From positions 1-64,000 of the forward strand of contig JARGOB010000003.1 of assembly GCA_029212925.1 (NCBI GenBank): a stretch of DNA of 64,000 nt. The letters are read 5' to 3'. Position 1 is the stretch's first letter, and each line of letters begins with the position of its first letter. Under the pieces are notes generated by a model. That model was not told the origin of the DNA and made no database searches. It was given only the letters and a program-made list of their open reading frames with translations. The DNA is from Coxiellaceae bacterium. GTDB lineage: Bacteria > Pseudomonadota > Gammaproteobacteria > Coxiellales > Coxiellaceae. The position numbers were made by a program, and so were the translations under genes. Positions 8,914-19,921 of this stretch are shown here, in pieces.

Positions 8914-9204
8914 TTACCTATGGTCGGTTAATTTTTCTTTGAGTTTGGTTAATTGCTTGATCAATTTATCCGTCACCAAATCTATAGACTTATACATGTC
9001 TTCACTTTGTGCTTCAGCCAGGATCTGATTGCCAGGCACTACCACACGTCCTTCAGCGATTTGGTCATTTTTTTCAATTTTTAAAGTCATGTGCACTGTT
9101 TCAATTGAGTGCAAATGTGAGTCTAACTTTGCCAGTTTTTTTTCAACGAACTCACGCAAGGCGTCGGTTAGTTCAATATGGTGGGCTGTGATTTCTATCT
9201 TCAT
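8914..9204 (-). CDS. hpf: Ribosome hibernation promoting factor
   Basis: Ninety-six residues with the short HPF/YfiA pattern: MKIEITAHHIELTDALREFV at the start, an alternating beta-strand region, then LTKLKEKLTDHR at the end. It binds the 30S decoding centre in stationary phase and promotes inactive 100S ribosomes. The ATG at 9204 is preferred over the one at 9216 because GGAGAAGACG precedes it at proper spacing. It lies between lptB and ptsN, reading the same way. The short form lacks the long C-terminal dimerisation domain of firmicute HPFs. Confidence 0.9.
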   Translation of the reverse strand: MKIEITAHHIELTDALREFVEKKLAKLDSHLHSIETVHMTLKIEKNDQIAEGRVVVPGNQILAEAQSEDMYKSIDLVTDKLIKQLTKLKEKLTDHR

Positions 9205-9243
9205 CGTCTTCTCCATTATTTTTAGCCCGTGATTATAGCAGTT

Positions 9244-9969
9244 TTACAGATCAAACTCATCACCCAGATACACTTCGCGCACGGTTTGATTGGTTAATAC
9301 GTCTTGTGGGCTACCACTCGCAATGATGCAGCCATCACTAACAATATATGCACGGTGACATATATCCAGCGTTTCGCGTACATTGTGATCAGTAATCAGT
9401 ACGCCAATACCGCGATCGCGTAAATGACCAATAATACGTTTAATGTCGATGACTGAGATAGGGTCAATACCGGCAAATGGCTCATCGAGTAGAATAAACT
9501 TAGGCTCGATAGCTAGTGCGCGTGCAATTTCTACACGTCGGCGCTCACCACCGGACAGACTAATACCCATGCTGTCTTTTAGGTGCCCTATATGCAGCTC
9601 AGATAGCAAGCTATCCAGTTGTTGATGGCGTTGTTCACGGTTGAGTTCGCGATTCAGTTCTAGAATGGCCATGATATTATCAGCCACACTGAGTTTACGG
9701 AAAATTGATGGCTCTTGCGGTAAATACCCTATCCCTAAGCGTGCACGCTGGTGCATAGCCATATGGCTAATATCTTGATCATCTAATATTACCTTGCCTT
9801 TGTCAGCGGCAATTAAGCCAACGACCATATAAAAACTAGTGGTTTTACCGGCACCATTTGGACCGAGTAATCCGACAACCTCACCATCGTTTAAGGTGAG
9901 TGATACATCCTTTACTACTTTGCGGGTTTTATATTGTTTTTGTAAATGTTCAATTCGTAAATTGCTCAT
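9244..9969 (-). CDS. lptB: LPS export ABC transporter ATP-binding protein LptB
   Basis: The protein has 241 residues, the usual LptB length. Walker A is GPNGAGKTT (about residues 35-43), the Q-loop region is YLPQEPSIF, the ABC signature is [15 protein letters not shown] and Walker B is [13 protein letters not shown]. With LptF and LptG (not in this window) it powers extraction of lipopolysaccharide from the inner membrane toward LptC and LptA. Its start overlaps the lptA stop (ATGA), so the two are translationally coupled. Downstream, where rpoN would usually lie, hpf follows after 39 bases. Confidence 0.95.
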   Translation of the reverse strand: MSNLRIEHLQKQYKTRKVVKDVSLTLNDGEVVGLLGPNGAGKTTSFYMVVGLIAADKGKVILDDQDISHMAMHQRARLGIGYLPQEPSIFRKLSVADNIMAILELNRELNREQRHQQLDSLLSELHIGHLKDSMGISLSGGERRRVEIARALAIEPKFILLDEPFAGIDPISVIDIKRIIGHLRDRGIGVLITDHNVRETLDICHRAYIVSDGCIIASGSPQDVLTNQTVREVYLGDEFDL

Positions 9970-10484
9970 GATGACGATGCCGTTTTTATGTGGTGAATGT
10001 GTTTGGGTTGAATAACAATTTTAGTATGACTTCTTGAATTACTGCTCGATAATACCGTTTGCTTTTTGACGTCATACCAAATCAACGAACCGGTAAAAAT
10101 ATTGTGATGTTGCGTTACTTTGCCTTGTTTGACCATGAGCACTTTACTTTGTTGCGGCCAATATTTTATGGTTTCAGCTTGTGCGTACAGCTTTTGTTTT
10201 TCGTTGTTGGGCAGCGTGCTGTAATGCGCCAGATCGCCGTGAGCAATCAATAGTTCAACTTGGTTGCTGTCGGGAGAGCTTAAAATAATTAAGCGATCAC
10301 CGGTCACTGTGGTTGAGCCTTGCGTCGCAATCACATCGCCGGTGTAAACGGTTCGATGGCGTGTGCGATCGTATAACACCGTTTTGGAGCTAACATGGTA
10401 AGGTTTGTCGGTATCGCTGCTCAATGCATAAATACTATTAAACAGTAGGCAAATGATAAAAATACTACTGGCTATTCGGCGCAT
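9966..10484 (-). CDS. lptA: LPS transport periplasmic protein LptA
   Basis: This 172-residue protein has an N-terminal signal peptide ([20 protein letters not shown]). The body has the OstA/LptA beta-jellyroll pattern, with [21 protein letters not shown] typical of the first strands. LptA forms the periplasmic bridge carrying LPS from LptC to LptD at the outer membrane. The gene overlaps lptC at its start and lptB at its end, so lptC-lptA-lptB form one translationally linked unit. The C-terminus is short and lacks a long disordered tail. Confidence 0.9.
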   Translation of the reverse strand: MRRIASSIFIICLLFNSIYALSSDTDKPYHVSSKTVLYDRTRHRTVYTGDVIATQGSTTVTGDRLIILSSPDSNQVELLIAHGDLAHYSTLPNNEKQKLYAQAETIKYWPQQSKVLMVKQGKVTQHHNIFTGSLIWYDVKKQTVLSSSNSRSHTKIVIQPKHIHHIKTASSS

Positions 10485-11037
10485 ATTGACCTCGTGAATG
10501 TGACAGCAACTGGAATATACCTGTTTTAAAGTTTGCTTTTAAGCCGATACCTTGTGTGATGGAGCCAGGTCGAATGATGGTAACTGGTTTTTTGGTTTCA
10601 GCATATTGACGGTCGGGGTAGATGGTCATTTGACTGGTTTTTATAGTGGTTTCGGGTAAGCCTGAGCGAGTGGGTTGGTGAATAATAACATCCCCCCATA
10701 AAAATACTTTACTGGTGCCGTGTTGGCTGCGACCATGCTGTGCAGTGACATGCCAAGGAACATGTGCGGCGGTATACATGATCACGTCTGGTGTAAGGAA
10801 TTGTGCGCTATCTTTGTCTGGAAAGTGGGTCATCTTTGGCGTTTTTAAAAAAGCATGTAAACGGCCGTCATCATCATAGTCTTCATAGACAGCGTTTACC
10901 ATATATGCATCAGGATGTGATGCCAATGTTTGTTTGGTTGGTTTGCTTTCGAGTGAATGAAAAATCAAATAAACCCCAAGGGCAGACAGTGCAATGATGA
11001 TTGACCATAACGTGAGTTGTTGGTTGGATTTAGTCAT
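10465..11037 (-). CDS. lptC: LPS export protein LptC
   Basis: This 190-residue protein has one N-terminal transmembrane segment (about residues 10-26) and a periplasmic jellyroll domain of the LptC/YrbK type (LHAFLKTPKMTHFPDKD, QMTIYPDRQYAETKKPVTI). It anchors in the inner membrane and receives LPS from the LptBFG extractor, handing it to LptA. It overlaps the end of kdsC by eight bases and the start of lptA by twenty, and is flanked by the same genes as in E. coli, which supports the call although LptC sequences diverge widely. Confidence 0.88.
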   Translation of the reverse strand: MTKSNQQLTLWSIIIALSALGVYLIFHSLESKPTKQTLASHPDAYMVNAVYEDYDDDGRLHAFLKTPKMTHFPDKDSAQFLTPDVIMYTAAHVPWHVTAQHGRSQHGTSKVFLWGDVIIHQPTRSGLPETTIKTSQMTIYPDRQYAETKKPVTIIRPGSITQGIGLKANFKTGIFQLLSHSRGQYAPNSQ

Positions 11038-11506
11038 GGTTGTTGCTCAGTATCCAATCGCACACTTCACGTACGGCGCCTTCTCCTCCGTTGCGTTGTG
11101 TGACCCAGTCCGCCATGCTGCGTACTTCCGGTACGGCGTTAGCAACGGCAATCTTATAACCGACATGCTGCATGATGGTAAGGTCGGGTGTATCATCACC
11201 GACGTAGGCGACATGTTCTGCACTAATGCCCAGGTCTTTTATTAGCTGTTCAAATGTGGGTAGTTTGTTTTCAATGCCTTGAAAGACATGCTTAACGCCG
11301 AGTTCTTGCATGCGGCGTGTAACGGATCCACTGCTACGCCCTGAAATAATCGCAATGGGAATGTTGGCGCGAATTAAATTAACCATACCCATGCCGTCTT
11401 GCACATAAAAACTTTTTTGTTCATCACCGTCTGCGCTGAGGTACACTTTGCCATCGGTTAATACACCATCGACATCAAGAATTAACAGCTGGATGGTTTT
11501 ACTCAC
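11030..11506 (-). CDS. kdsC: 3-deoxy-D-manno-octulosonate 8-phosphate phosphatase
   Basis: The 158-residue HAD-family phosphatase has DVDGVLTDGKVY as the catalytic DxD motif near residues 10-21, IISGRSS as the second motif and YVGDDTPDLTIM as the metal-binding end motif. It removes phosphate from Kdo-8-phosphate to yield Kdo for the LPS inner core. The short length without a cap domain is normal for tetrameric KdsC. It starts at the last base of kdsD and overlaps lptC, so synthesis of Kdo and LPS export are co-transcribed. Confidence 0.93.
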   Translation of the reverse strand: MSKTIQLLILDVDGVLTDGKVYLSADGDEQKSFYVQDGMGMVNLIRANIPIAIISGRSSGSVTRRMQELGVKHVFQGIENKLPTFEQLIKDLGISAEHVAYVGDDTPDLTIMQHVGYKIAVANAVPEVRSMADWVTQRNGGEGAVREVCDWILSNNHD

Positions 11507-12492
11507 TAAGCGACTCCCGCCTTGAGTAAGTCGTGCATATGTAATACACCGGCAGGCTGGTTGTGTTCATTCACCACGACAAGGGAAGTGATTTTATGGC
11601 GGCTCATGACTTCTAAGCCGGCGACGGCTAGTGTGCCTAATGCAATGGTTTTTGGGTTTTTGGACATTACTTCGGCAATGGCGGTGCGATGGATATCAAC
11701 TTGCTTATCCAGTGTGCGGCGGATATCACCGTCAGTGTAAATGCCAGCCAATTGACCGTCTTGAATAACGGTGGTCATACCTAGACGCTTGCTGGTGATT
11801 TCCACTAAGGCATCGGCAATGGATGTTTGCGGTGTAACTACTGGCATTGCATCACCGGTTTGAATCAGTGAATCAACACGCAGTAATAGTCGTTTACCTA
11901 ATGAGCCGGCGGGGTGGTAGAGCGCAAAATCTTCAGCGGTAAAGCCACGCTTCTCCAGCAAAGCGACCGCCAGTGCGTCGCCCATCGCTAATGTTGCGGT
12001 AGTGCTAGCGGTGGGAGCCAGACCTAATGGGCAGGCTTCTTTGTCAACAGAAACATCTATATGTACATTGGAGCGTTTGGCTAAGCTGGATTTTGAGTTA
12101 CCGGTTAAGCTGATCAACGGAATACGAAAGCGATGGATTAGCGGCAGGAAGCTTTGAATCTCATCTGACTCGCCTGAATATGAAATAGCCAGCACAACAT
12201 CTTTGGCGGTGATCATGCCCATATCGCCATGATTGGCTTCGCCGGGGTGTACGAAAAAGGCGGGAGTACCAGTGCTAGCAAAGGTAGCGGCAATTTTTCC
12301 ACCGATGTGTCCAGATTTTCCCATACCAGTGACGACAATGCGCCCTTGGCAGTCAATCAATAGCTGGCAGGCTTGTACAAATTTTTCATCGATGCGTGAC
12401 AGTAAGGCTTTTACCGCTTTTGCTTCGGTTTCTATTACGGCTTTTCCTAAGGCGCAATATTGTTCAATTTCGCTTAATTGTTCTGTTATCAT
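11506..12492 (-). CDS. kdsD: D-arabinose 5-phosphate isomerase
   Basis: This 328-residue protein has an N-terminal SIS sugar-isomerase domain (VTGMGKSGHIGGKIAATFAS, then HPGEANHGDMGM, about residues 55-100) and two CBS domains in the C-terminal third (VTPQTSIADAL to the end). It converts ribulose 5-phosphate to arabinose 5-phosphate, the first step of Kdo synthesis. It is the promoter-proximal gene of the minus-strand operon and diverges from mlaF across a 73-bp gap that must hold both promoters. Confidence 0.94.
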   Translation of the reverse strand: MITEQLSEIEQYCALGKAVIETEAKAVKALLSRIDEKFVQACQLLIDCQGRIVVTGMGKSGHIGGKIAATFASTGTPAFFVHPGEANHGDMGMITAKDVVLAISYSGESDEIQSFLPLIHRFRIPLISLTGNSKSSLAKRSNVHIDVSVDKEACPLGLAPTASTTATLAMGDALAVALLEKRGFTAEDFALYHPAGSLGKRLLLRVDSLIQTGDAMPVVTPQTSIADALVEITSKRLGMTTVIQDGQLAGIYTDGDIRRTLDKQVDIHRTAIAEVMSKNPKTIALGTLAVAGLEVMSRHKITSLVVVNEHNQPAGVLHMHDLLKAGVA

Positions 12493-12565
12493 AGGTTTTT
12501 ACTAGCGTAGCGTCAGTCGTTTCGGTATTATAGCTTTAATCTACTTGAATAGGTACTCCCATTTT

Positions 12566-13372
12566 ATGTCAGAGCGCGATACCCCGGTGGTCGAATTATC
12601 CCAAGTGAGTTTTAGCCGGGGAGCAAAGAAAATTTTTAACGAAATTAGTCTACGTCTTGAGCGCGGTTTGGTCACTGCTATCATGGGGCCGAGTGGCACC
12701 GGAAAAACTACACTGCTTAATATTATTGGTGCGCAATTAAAGCCGGATGATGGTGATGTGCGCATTGATGGTCAATCCAATATTGGTTTATCACGTAATG
12801 AGCTGTATCAATTGCGACGTCGCATGGGCATGTTGTTTCAACAGGGCGCCTTATTCACTGATTTAAATGTATTCGAAAACGTTGCGTTTATTTTGCGCGA
12901 ACATACGAACCTGTCGAATGACATGATTCGCGATTTAGTGTTGATGAAATTACAAGCGGTAGGCTTGCGTGGTGCGGCCTATATGGATACCAGCCAATTG
13001 TCGGGTGGTATGGCGCGTCGAGTGGCGTTAGCGCGAGCGATTATGCTGGATCCAGAAATCATGATGTACGATGAACCATTTACGGGACAAGATCCGATAG
13101 GTCGCGGCGTATTGCTAAAATTGATTCGTGAATTAAATGACACCTTAAAAATGACCACCATAATGGTGTCGCATGATGTCAAAGAAACACTAATGATTGC
13201 CGACCGTGTATGCGTATTATCCGAAGGCAAAGTCTTGGGTTATGGCTCACCAGAGCAGCTGTTGCAAAGTGCTGACCCTGGGCTGCATCAATTCATTAAT
13301 GGTTTGCCAGATGGCACGGTACCGTTTCATTATCCAGCGCAGGATTATGCTAAGGAGTTGGAGTTGTGTTGA
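12566..13372 (+). CDS. mlaF: Phospholipid transport ATP-binding protein MlaF
   Basis: From the ATG at 12566 the protein has 268 residues, matching E. coli MlaF; a TTG at 12545 would add seven unlikely residues. Walker A is GPSGTGKTTLL, the ABC signature LSGGMARRVALARA, Walker B EIMMYDEPFTGQDP, and the switch His is in MVSHDV. MlaF energises the inner-membrane MlaFEDB complex, which moves phospholipids between inner and outer membranes to keep outer-leaflet asymmetry. First gene of mlaFEDCB-murA; it overlaps mlaE. Confidence 0.95.
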   Translation: MSERDTPVVELSQVSFSRGAKKIFNEISLRLERGLVTAIMGPSGTGKTTLLNIIGAQLKPDDGDVRIDGQSNIGLSRNELYQLRRRMGMLFQQGALFTDLNVFENVAFILREHTNLSNDMIRDLVLMKLQAVGLRGAAYMDTSQLSGGMARRVALARAIMLDPEIMMYDEPFTGQDPIGRGVLLKLIRELNDTLKMTTIMVSHDVKETLMIADRVCVLSEGKVLGYGSPEQLLQSADPGLHQFINGLPDGTVPFHYPAQDYAKELELC

Positions 13373-14148
13373 GTCGAGTTCATCAAGTGGGTACGGGCGG
13401 TGTGCGTTTTTGCAGTCACCTCGGCCGTTCATTGATTTTTTTATTACAAACTATTTTTCAGCGACCTCGCGTACGTCAAGGTTATCGCATGATTATGCAG
13501 CAACTGTATCAAGTCGGCGTGTTGTCGCTAGCGATCGTGCTGATTTCAGCATTGTTTATTGGTATGGTAGTTGCTTTGCAAGGTTATAACACCTTACGTA
13601 AATTTGGCGCCGGTCAAGAGTTAGGGCAGTTGATTGCCTTGAGTGTGGTGAGAGAATTAGGACCGGTGGTGACCGCGTTATTATTTGCTGGTCGTGCCGG
13701 CTCTGCATTAACCGCTGAAATTGGTTTGATGCGTGCAACGGAGCAACTCAGTTGCATGGAAATGATGGCGGTAGATCCATTATGGCGTGTGATTGCACCG
13801 CGTTTTTGGGCGGGGATTATTGCGCTGCCATTGTTAACCTTATTATTTAATATTACCGCTATTTATGGCGGTCACATGGTGGGTGTTGATTGGCTGGGCG
13901 TTGATAATGGATCGTTCTGGGCCAATATGCAATCGGCGGTGAGCTTTCGTGACGATATATTAAACGGTGTAATTAAAAGTGTTGTATTTGGCTTTGTGGT
14001 GACATGGACGGCTGTCTATCAAGGTTTCTATTGCGTGGGTAATGCGGCTGGCATTAGTCGTGCAACGACAAAAACGGTAGTCTACGCCTCGTTGTTAGTG
14101 TTAGGTTTAGACTTTATATTAACGTCCATTATGATGGGGGGTTGGTAA
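13366..14148 (+). CDS. mlaE: Phospholipid transport permease MlaE
   Basis: The protein has 260 residues and the MlaE permease pattern: several transmembrane helices, with the conserved RELGPVVTALLFAGRAGSALTAE region (given here in part: AGRAGSALTAEIG) and a later QGFYCVGNAAGISRATT. It starts with GTG at 13366, overlapping the mlaF stop, and AAGGAG lies eight bases before it. It is the membrane subunit through which MlaD and MlaF handle phospholipids. It is followed without a gap by mlaD. Confidence 0.95.
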   Translation: MLSRVHQVGTGGVRFCSHLGRSLIFLLQTIFQRPRVRQGYRMIMQQLYQVGVLSLAIVLISALFIGMVVALQGYNTLRKFGAGQELGQLIALSVVRELGPVVTALLFAGRAGSALTAEIGLMRATEQLSCMEMMAVDPLWRVIAPRFWAGIIALPLLTLLFNITAIYGGHMVGVDWLGVDNGSFWANMQSAVSFRDDILNGVIKSVVFGFVVTWTAVYQGFYCVGNAAGISRATTKTVVYASLLVLGLDFILTSIMMGGW

Positions 14149-14649
14149 GTGGCTTCGAAAACTGCTGAATTTATTGTAGGTATTTTTATTATTTTGGGTG
14201 TGTTGGCTTTAATGGCGTTAGCCTTTAATGTCAGTGGTCTGGTGGTGTTTGGTAATAGCAAGTCTTATACGCTTACCGCTGAATTTGATAATATCGGCGA
14301 TTTAAAACCGCGTGCGCCGGTGACTATTGGTGGTGTTAAGGTGGGTCAAGTTGAAAAAATTCAATTAGACGAGCAAGACTTTCGTGCGAAGGTCACCTTA
14401 TTAATTAAAGATAAATATAACGTCATTCCAATAGACACCTCTGCAGGTATTTTGACGCAAGGCTTATTGGGCTCAAATTACATCAGCTTAGCACCAGGCT
14501 TTGAGCAACAAGTGTTAAAACCTGGTGAACGGATTGAGACCACACAGTCAGCCATGATTCTTGAAAATTTAATTGGTCAACTGATGTATAGCTTGAAAAG
14601 CAGTGGCAACAGCGACGAAAAAACACCGCAAAAAACTTTAGCAACTTAA
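14149..14649 (+). CDS. mlaD: Mla system MCE-domain protein MlaD
   Basis: The protein has 166 residues with one N-terminal transmembrane helix (about residues 8-30) and one MCE domain (SYTLTAEFDNIGDLKPRAPV to LLGSNYISLAPG). MlaD forms a hexameric ring on the periplasmic side of the inner-membrane complex and binds lipid from MlaC. It starts with GTG directly after the mlaE stop. The C-terminal helix is followed by a short polar tail. Confidence 0.94.
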   Translation: MASKTAEFIVGIFIILGVLALMALAFNVSGLVVFGNSKSYTLTAEFDNIGDLKPRAPVTIGGVKVGQVEKIQLDEQDFRAKVTLLIKDKYNVIPIDTSAGILTQGLLGSNYISLAPGFEQQVLKPGERIETTQSAMILENLIGQLMYSLKSSGNSDEKTPQKTLAT

Positions 14650-14663
14650 CAAAGGAGAACAAC

Positions 14664-15269
14664 ATGTTTACCTCAGGGGTTAAAAAACTATCGATAGCAC
14701 TATTGTTGTTGCTGTCATTTAACTTGGCATTTGCCGTTCAATCACCGATTACTATGTTGCAAGGCATGGCAAACAATATGATTGCAGGCTTAAAGAAAAA
14801 CAAAGCCCGTTTAAGTTCCAATCCTGGTATTGTTAGTTCATTAGTAAAGAATAACTTGGTGCCTTATGCAGATGTTAATGTGATGGCGGCATCGGCCGTT
14901 GGTCCAGACTGGCGTAAAGCATCGGGGGCACAGCGCAATCAATTTAAAAACTTATTTACTAATGTGGTGATTTCAACATACTCAACCGCGTTATCTTCAT
15001 ATGATGGTGATGTTGTTCAATTCTACCCATTACGCGGTGGTTACCAAAATAAACGTACCGTCACTGTTCGTAGTTTAATTGTGCGTCGCAATGGACAAAA
15101 GATTCCAGTGGCTTATAATCTGGTGCGTCGTGGTAATACGTGGCGTATTTATGACTTCAGTATCGAAAATATTAGCATGGTGCGTAGTTACCGCTCGCAA
15201 TTTTCGTCGGTCTTAAATCAAGGTGGATTGAAATTATTGAATTCACGGTTGAGATCAAGAGGGGCGTAA
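14664..15269 (+). CDS. mlaC: Periplasmic phospholipid-binding protein MlaC
   Basis: This 201-residue protein has a signal peptide (LSIALLLLLSFNLAFA) and an MlaC/Ttg2D domain (VPYADVNVMAASAVGPDWRK, YDFSIENISMVRSYRSQF). It shuttles phospholipids across the periplasm between the outer-membrane MlaA complex and inner-membrane MlaFEDB. AAAGGAGAACAAC before the ATG is an excellent ribosome site. No mlaA (vacJ) is present in the window. Confidence 0.94.
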   Translation: MFTSGVKKLSIALLLLLSFNLAFAVQSPITMLQGMANNMIAGLKKNKARLSSNPGIVSSLVKNNLVPYADVNVMAASAVGPDWRKASGAQRNQFKNLFTNVVISTYSTALSSYDGDVVQFYPLRGGYQNKRTVTVRSLIVRRNGQKIPVAYNLVRRGNTWRIYDFSIENISMVRSYRSQFSSVLNQGGLKLLNSRLRSRGA

Positions 15270-15275
15270 AGTGTT

Positions 15276-16854
<1,579 letters not shown>

Positions 16855-16938
16855 TTGTAAAAAAACCTGTCGCAAATTTTATGACTTGAGACTATAATAA
16901 ACGGTAATGAACCGTAAACTGAATATGAGGTTAGTATT

Positions 16939-17814
16939 ATGCCTATCACATTGAGACAACTAGAGATTTTTTCAGCTGTAGCTAAATACAGTAGTATTAG
17001 CAAGGCTGCTAAATCGCTAGGATTATCTCAACCTGCCGTATCGAAGCAAATCCAACAAATGGAAAAGCACCTTGGGGTGCCAGTGGTAGATATCATCCGT
17101 CAACGGGTGCATATTACGGATATGGGGCTAAAAGTGTTGGGGCATGCTCGTCGATTTGATGAAGTGTTAAATGACCTTAATAATACAGTTTGTGATGCGG
17201 ATGAAGAATTAACCGGTGATTTGCGAGTTGGTGTTGGCACTTCTTTGGGTTCGGTTGCTGTGCAATATTATGCTAAGTTTTTAAAGCAGAACGAAAAAGT
17301 GGCTTTACGCATGAATGTTTCTCATCGCGAATTGTTATTGAATATGTTGTTGGAAAATAAGATTGATTTGATCTTGTCGCCACGTAAATACCAAATTGAG
17401 AACTTGACCTATACGCCATTGCGTAATTTTAATTACGTTATCGTAGCGAATAAAAAGAATCCTTTGTCTAATAAAAAGCGTATTGCTATGAATGATCTAG
17501 CTGACCAGCGCTTTGTACGTTATTTGAAAAACTGGTTTGAGGGTGACTTGCTATATGATTTATTCACCGACAACCCGGATATCAGTTGTGTTGATATTGA
17601 TAATATTGAGGTAGTGCGTGCTGCTATCCAAGATAATGTCGGTATTGCCTTACTGCCAGACTATATGTTGGAAAAAGATGCGCGCAATATTGTAAAACTG
17701 GATGTAGTAGGTATGCCTATTAAGTCTAAGGTGCATTTAGTGCATTTGAAAAACAAGAAATTGACTAAGACAGCGCAAGCTTTTAAAGAATACCTGGTTG
17801 AAAATTTCAAATAA
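16939..17814 (+). CDS. LysR-family transcriptional regulator
   Basis: The protein has 291 residues. An N-terminal winged helix-turn-helix (LRQLEIFSAVAKYSSISKAA, LSQPAVSKQIQQME, residues about 4-60) is followed by a periplasmic-binding-like effector domain. Its family relation is nearest to CysB/CbbR-type members by eye, but the inducer cannot be read. A TATAAT at 16893-16898 with a weak -35 may serve as its promoter. No divergently transcribed target gene is adjacent: murA lies upstream on the same strand, and a repeat-rich gap follows. So its regulon cannot be inferred from context. Confidence 0.85.
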   Translation: MPITLRQLEIFSAVAKYSSISKAAKSLGLSQPAVSKQIQQMEKHLGVPVVDIIRQRVHITDMGLKVLGHARRFDEVLNDLNNTVCDADEELTGDLRVGVGTSLGSVAVQYYAKFLKQNEKVALRMNVSHRELLLNMLLENKIDLILSPRKYQIENLTYTPLRNFNYVIVANKKNPLSNKKRIAMNDLADQRFVRYLKNWFEGDLLYDLFTDNPDISCVDIDNIEVVRAAIQDNVGIALLPDYMLEKDARNIVKLDVVGMPIKSKVHLVHLKNKKLTKTAQAFKEYLVENFK

Positions 17815-17831
17815 ATTTTGTCATTCTATTT

Positions 17832-17910
17832 GTCATTGCGAGGAGCTTGTGACGAAGCAATCTAAGCTTCTGTCGTGAGATTGCTTCGCCACTACGTGGC
17901 TCGCAATGAC
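17832..17910. repeat. Palindromic repeat (GTCATTGCGA type), second copy
   Basis: Arms GTCATTGCGAGGAGC (from 17832) and TCGCAATGAC (17901-17910) enclose a nested inverted pair GACGAAGCAATC / GATTGCTTCG. The layout matches the element at 5062-5147. It lies between the LysR gene and the minus-strand ankyrin gene, which converge here, so it could act as a transcription terminator hairpin for both. Confidence 0.8.
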
Positions 17911-17916
17911 GAGTTT

Positions 17917-17964
17917 GTCATCCCGGACTTTAGTTTGTCATCCCGGGCTTGATCCGGGATCCAG
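17917..17964. repeat. GTCATCCCGG-type repeat, tandem partial copies
   Basis: Two adjacent starts of GTCATCCCGG (17917 and 17937), the second continuing GCTTGATCCGGGATCCAG with an internal CCCGG...CCGGG hairpin. This is the second repeat family of the window; fuller copies occur at 56034-56144 and inside scpB. Confidence 0.75.
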
Positions 17965-17998
17965 TCAGCACAGCGTACTTTACTATTAACTTTTCAGC

Positions 17999-19849
17999 TT
18001 AAGCCTTCATCTTAGCTGCCACATCATTTGGTTTTTCCTGTTCGCTAAGTTCCGGCGCGCTAGGCTCTGGTGGTGCCGCTGGTGCCTCGATCGGTACGGT
18101 AGGTGGTTTCTGGTAGAACAGTGCGTGCATTGAGTTGCGAGCTTGTGCTAGCTTTGCAGATAAACCTGATATTGGGATGTGTTGTAAAAAACCATAATAC
18201 TGCAAATGCACTATTGTGGTTTGTCGCAAAAAGCTGTGTGTAATAGGCTCACCTTTACCATCATTTTTTACAAACTGTTGTTGCTGTAATTTAATTAATA
18301 ATTGATGAACAGAGTGTAAGTCACTGGCCTGACTGATATCACTAATCGCATCAAACAAATGCAAGCGCGCCACTGGCACATCGACAGTATATTCCCAATC
18401 CGATTTAACTTGGCCGTCCAGAATGGAAATTACCTGCGTTTTAATTAATTCGAAATCAGAAGACTCGCCCTCAGGTTCTGTTTTTGCTGGCGGCGTAGTT
18501 GCGGACAGTGCCAAAGCATCAGCAGGCGATCGCTGCAATAACGCCAACATTTTACGGTTATGCTTAGCATAATCTTGCGGAGAAGTCCCTTCGATATTGC
18601 TCGAGTGTGTCACCGCACCATATGCCATTAACAATTGCACATGATCAAATTTACCTAACTTTACCGCCATACTTAAAGCAGTATCGCCATGTAAGTCAGG
18701 GCAGTCAATGATACGGTCTATGCCGGGAATGGTGAGTGCTTTGCGCAACATGCCATCATCGTGCGACTCTACTGCGGCGTGCAGCACGGTTTTCGATAGG
18801 GGTACTCTAGCTGTCGCTTCTTTTTGTACTGCCGGAATAAGCAGCAAGGTATCAACAATTGACACCCGGCCTAATTTTAAAGCCAACGCTAATGGATTGT
18901 ACCCGCAATGATCGCAACGGGTTTTGTTTTTCGTTTGCGCTATTACCATACCAACTATTTCATCACTGAGTGCTGATTGTAACGCACAATGCAGTGCCGA
19001 TTCCCCTGTAATCGGATCAACGTAATCCGCATCGACCAGTCGCGTGGTGGCATGGACAGCTAGTAACTGACGTACCATCGCGATATCACCACACCGTGCT
19101 GCACCAAAAAATACGTGGGATAGGTTGGTTTCACTCGGGTGAAAAGATAAAATTTTATCTATATAAGATGTTGTGAGTGGTGTTTTTGCATGCGTATAGG
19201 CAATATCTATCACAGTAAAAAATTGTGCTTTATCCAATGAATCACACATTTGCTTAGAAGCAAGCAAAGCATTAATCACGCTATTTGTCGCATGCGTTGC
19301 TGTCATCATATGAGCAAATTGTTCAGCTGTCATTGCTCTTTTGATTGCAAATAAAAACGCGATGAATTGCCCTTGTTGATCTTCATCCGCTAGAGCTACA
19401 GAGCCAGCCAAAGCAATCAGTGGCTGAGGGTTTTCTACTAAGTGACCAAGAAATTTTTCACGTATTGCATGATAAAAGGTTCTTTGTGGATAATTTATAT
19501 AGTCTCTACCTGTAATTATATAATGCAAGGCAATTAAGGCTTTTGGGGAACTGACTGAGCGCTCTAACAAATCCATCAGGTCGCGCTGATTTAACATCAA
19601 ACGTTCAGTTTTGTATCGATCACTAATATCCGTCGGTACATATTTCATTGACCCTGCATACATCGCGTAATAGCGCGGTGCATCCACCTTTTCAGTATCA
19701 CATGGATGCATGTATTTAATGCGTGCTGTAGCATCAGTAGATACTGTTAATTCTAGGTGACCATACAATAGTTTTTTTAAGGTGTCAGTACTAAAGGTTT
19801 TTAATAGATTGTCAACGGTAATTGCTCGGCGATCACTCCACTTCGGCAT
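17999..19849 (-). CDS. Ankyrin-repeat protein, probable effector
   Basis: The protein has 616 residues without a signal peptide. About five ankyrin repeats occupy residues roughly 235-435 (for example GESALHCALQSALSDEIV, YNPLALALKLGRVSIVDTLL, KTVLHAAVESHDDGMLRKAL, GDTALSMAVKLGKFDHVQLL). Flanking regions are helical and unrecognised, and the C-terminal tail is rich in Pro/Ala/Glu. Ankyrin arrays bind proteins; in intracellular Legionellales such proteins are often translocated by a Dot/Icm system, which is inference here. GGAGGAGAATT just before the ATG is a strong ribosome site. It stands alone between the LysR gene and the RND pump. Confidence 0.8.
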   Translation of the reverse strand: MPKWSDRRAITVDNLLKTFSTDTLKKLLYGHLELTVSTDATARIKYMHPCDTEKVDAPRYYAMYAGSMKYVPTDISDRYKTERLMLNQRDLMDLLERSVSSPKALIALHYIITGRDYINYPQRTFYHAIREKFLGHLVENPQPLIALAGSVALADEDQQGQFIAFLFAIKRAMTAEQFAHMMTATHATNSVINALLASKQMCDSLDKAQFFTVIDIAYTHAKTPLTTSYIDKILSFHPSETNLSHVFFGAARCGDIAMVRQLLAVHATTRLVDADYVDPITGESALHCALQSALSDEIVGMVIAQTKNKTRCDHCGYNPLALALKLGRVSIVDTLLLIPAVQKEATARVPLSKTVLHAAVESHDDGMLRKALTIPGIDRIIDCPDLHGDTALSMAVKLGKFDHVQLLMAYGAVTHSSNIEGTSPQDYAKHNRKMLALLQRSPADALALSATTPPAKTEPEGESSDFELIKTQVISILDGQVKSDWEYTVDVPVARLHLFDAISDISQASDLHSVHQLLIKLQQQQFVKNDGKGEPITHSFLRQTTIVHLQYYGFLQHIPISGLSAKLAQARNSMHALFYQKPPTVPIEAPAAPPEPSAPELSEQEKPNDVAAKMKA

Positions 19850-19921
19850 AATTCTCCTCCCTAAGACGCATGCTCAAGGGTAATAGAATAACAGGCTTTA
19901 TCATTGATGGCTATATATGCG

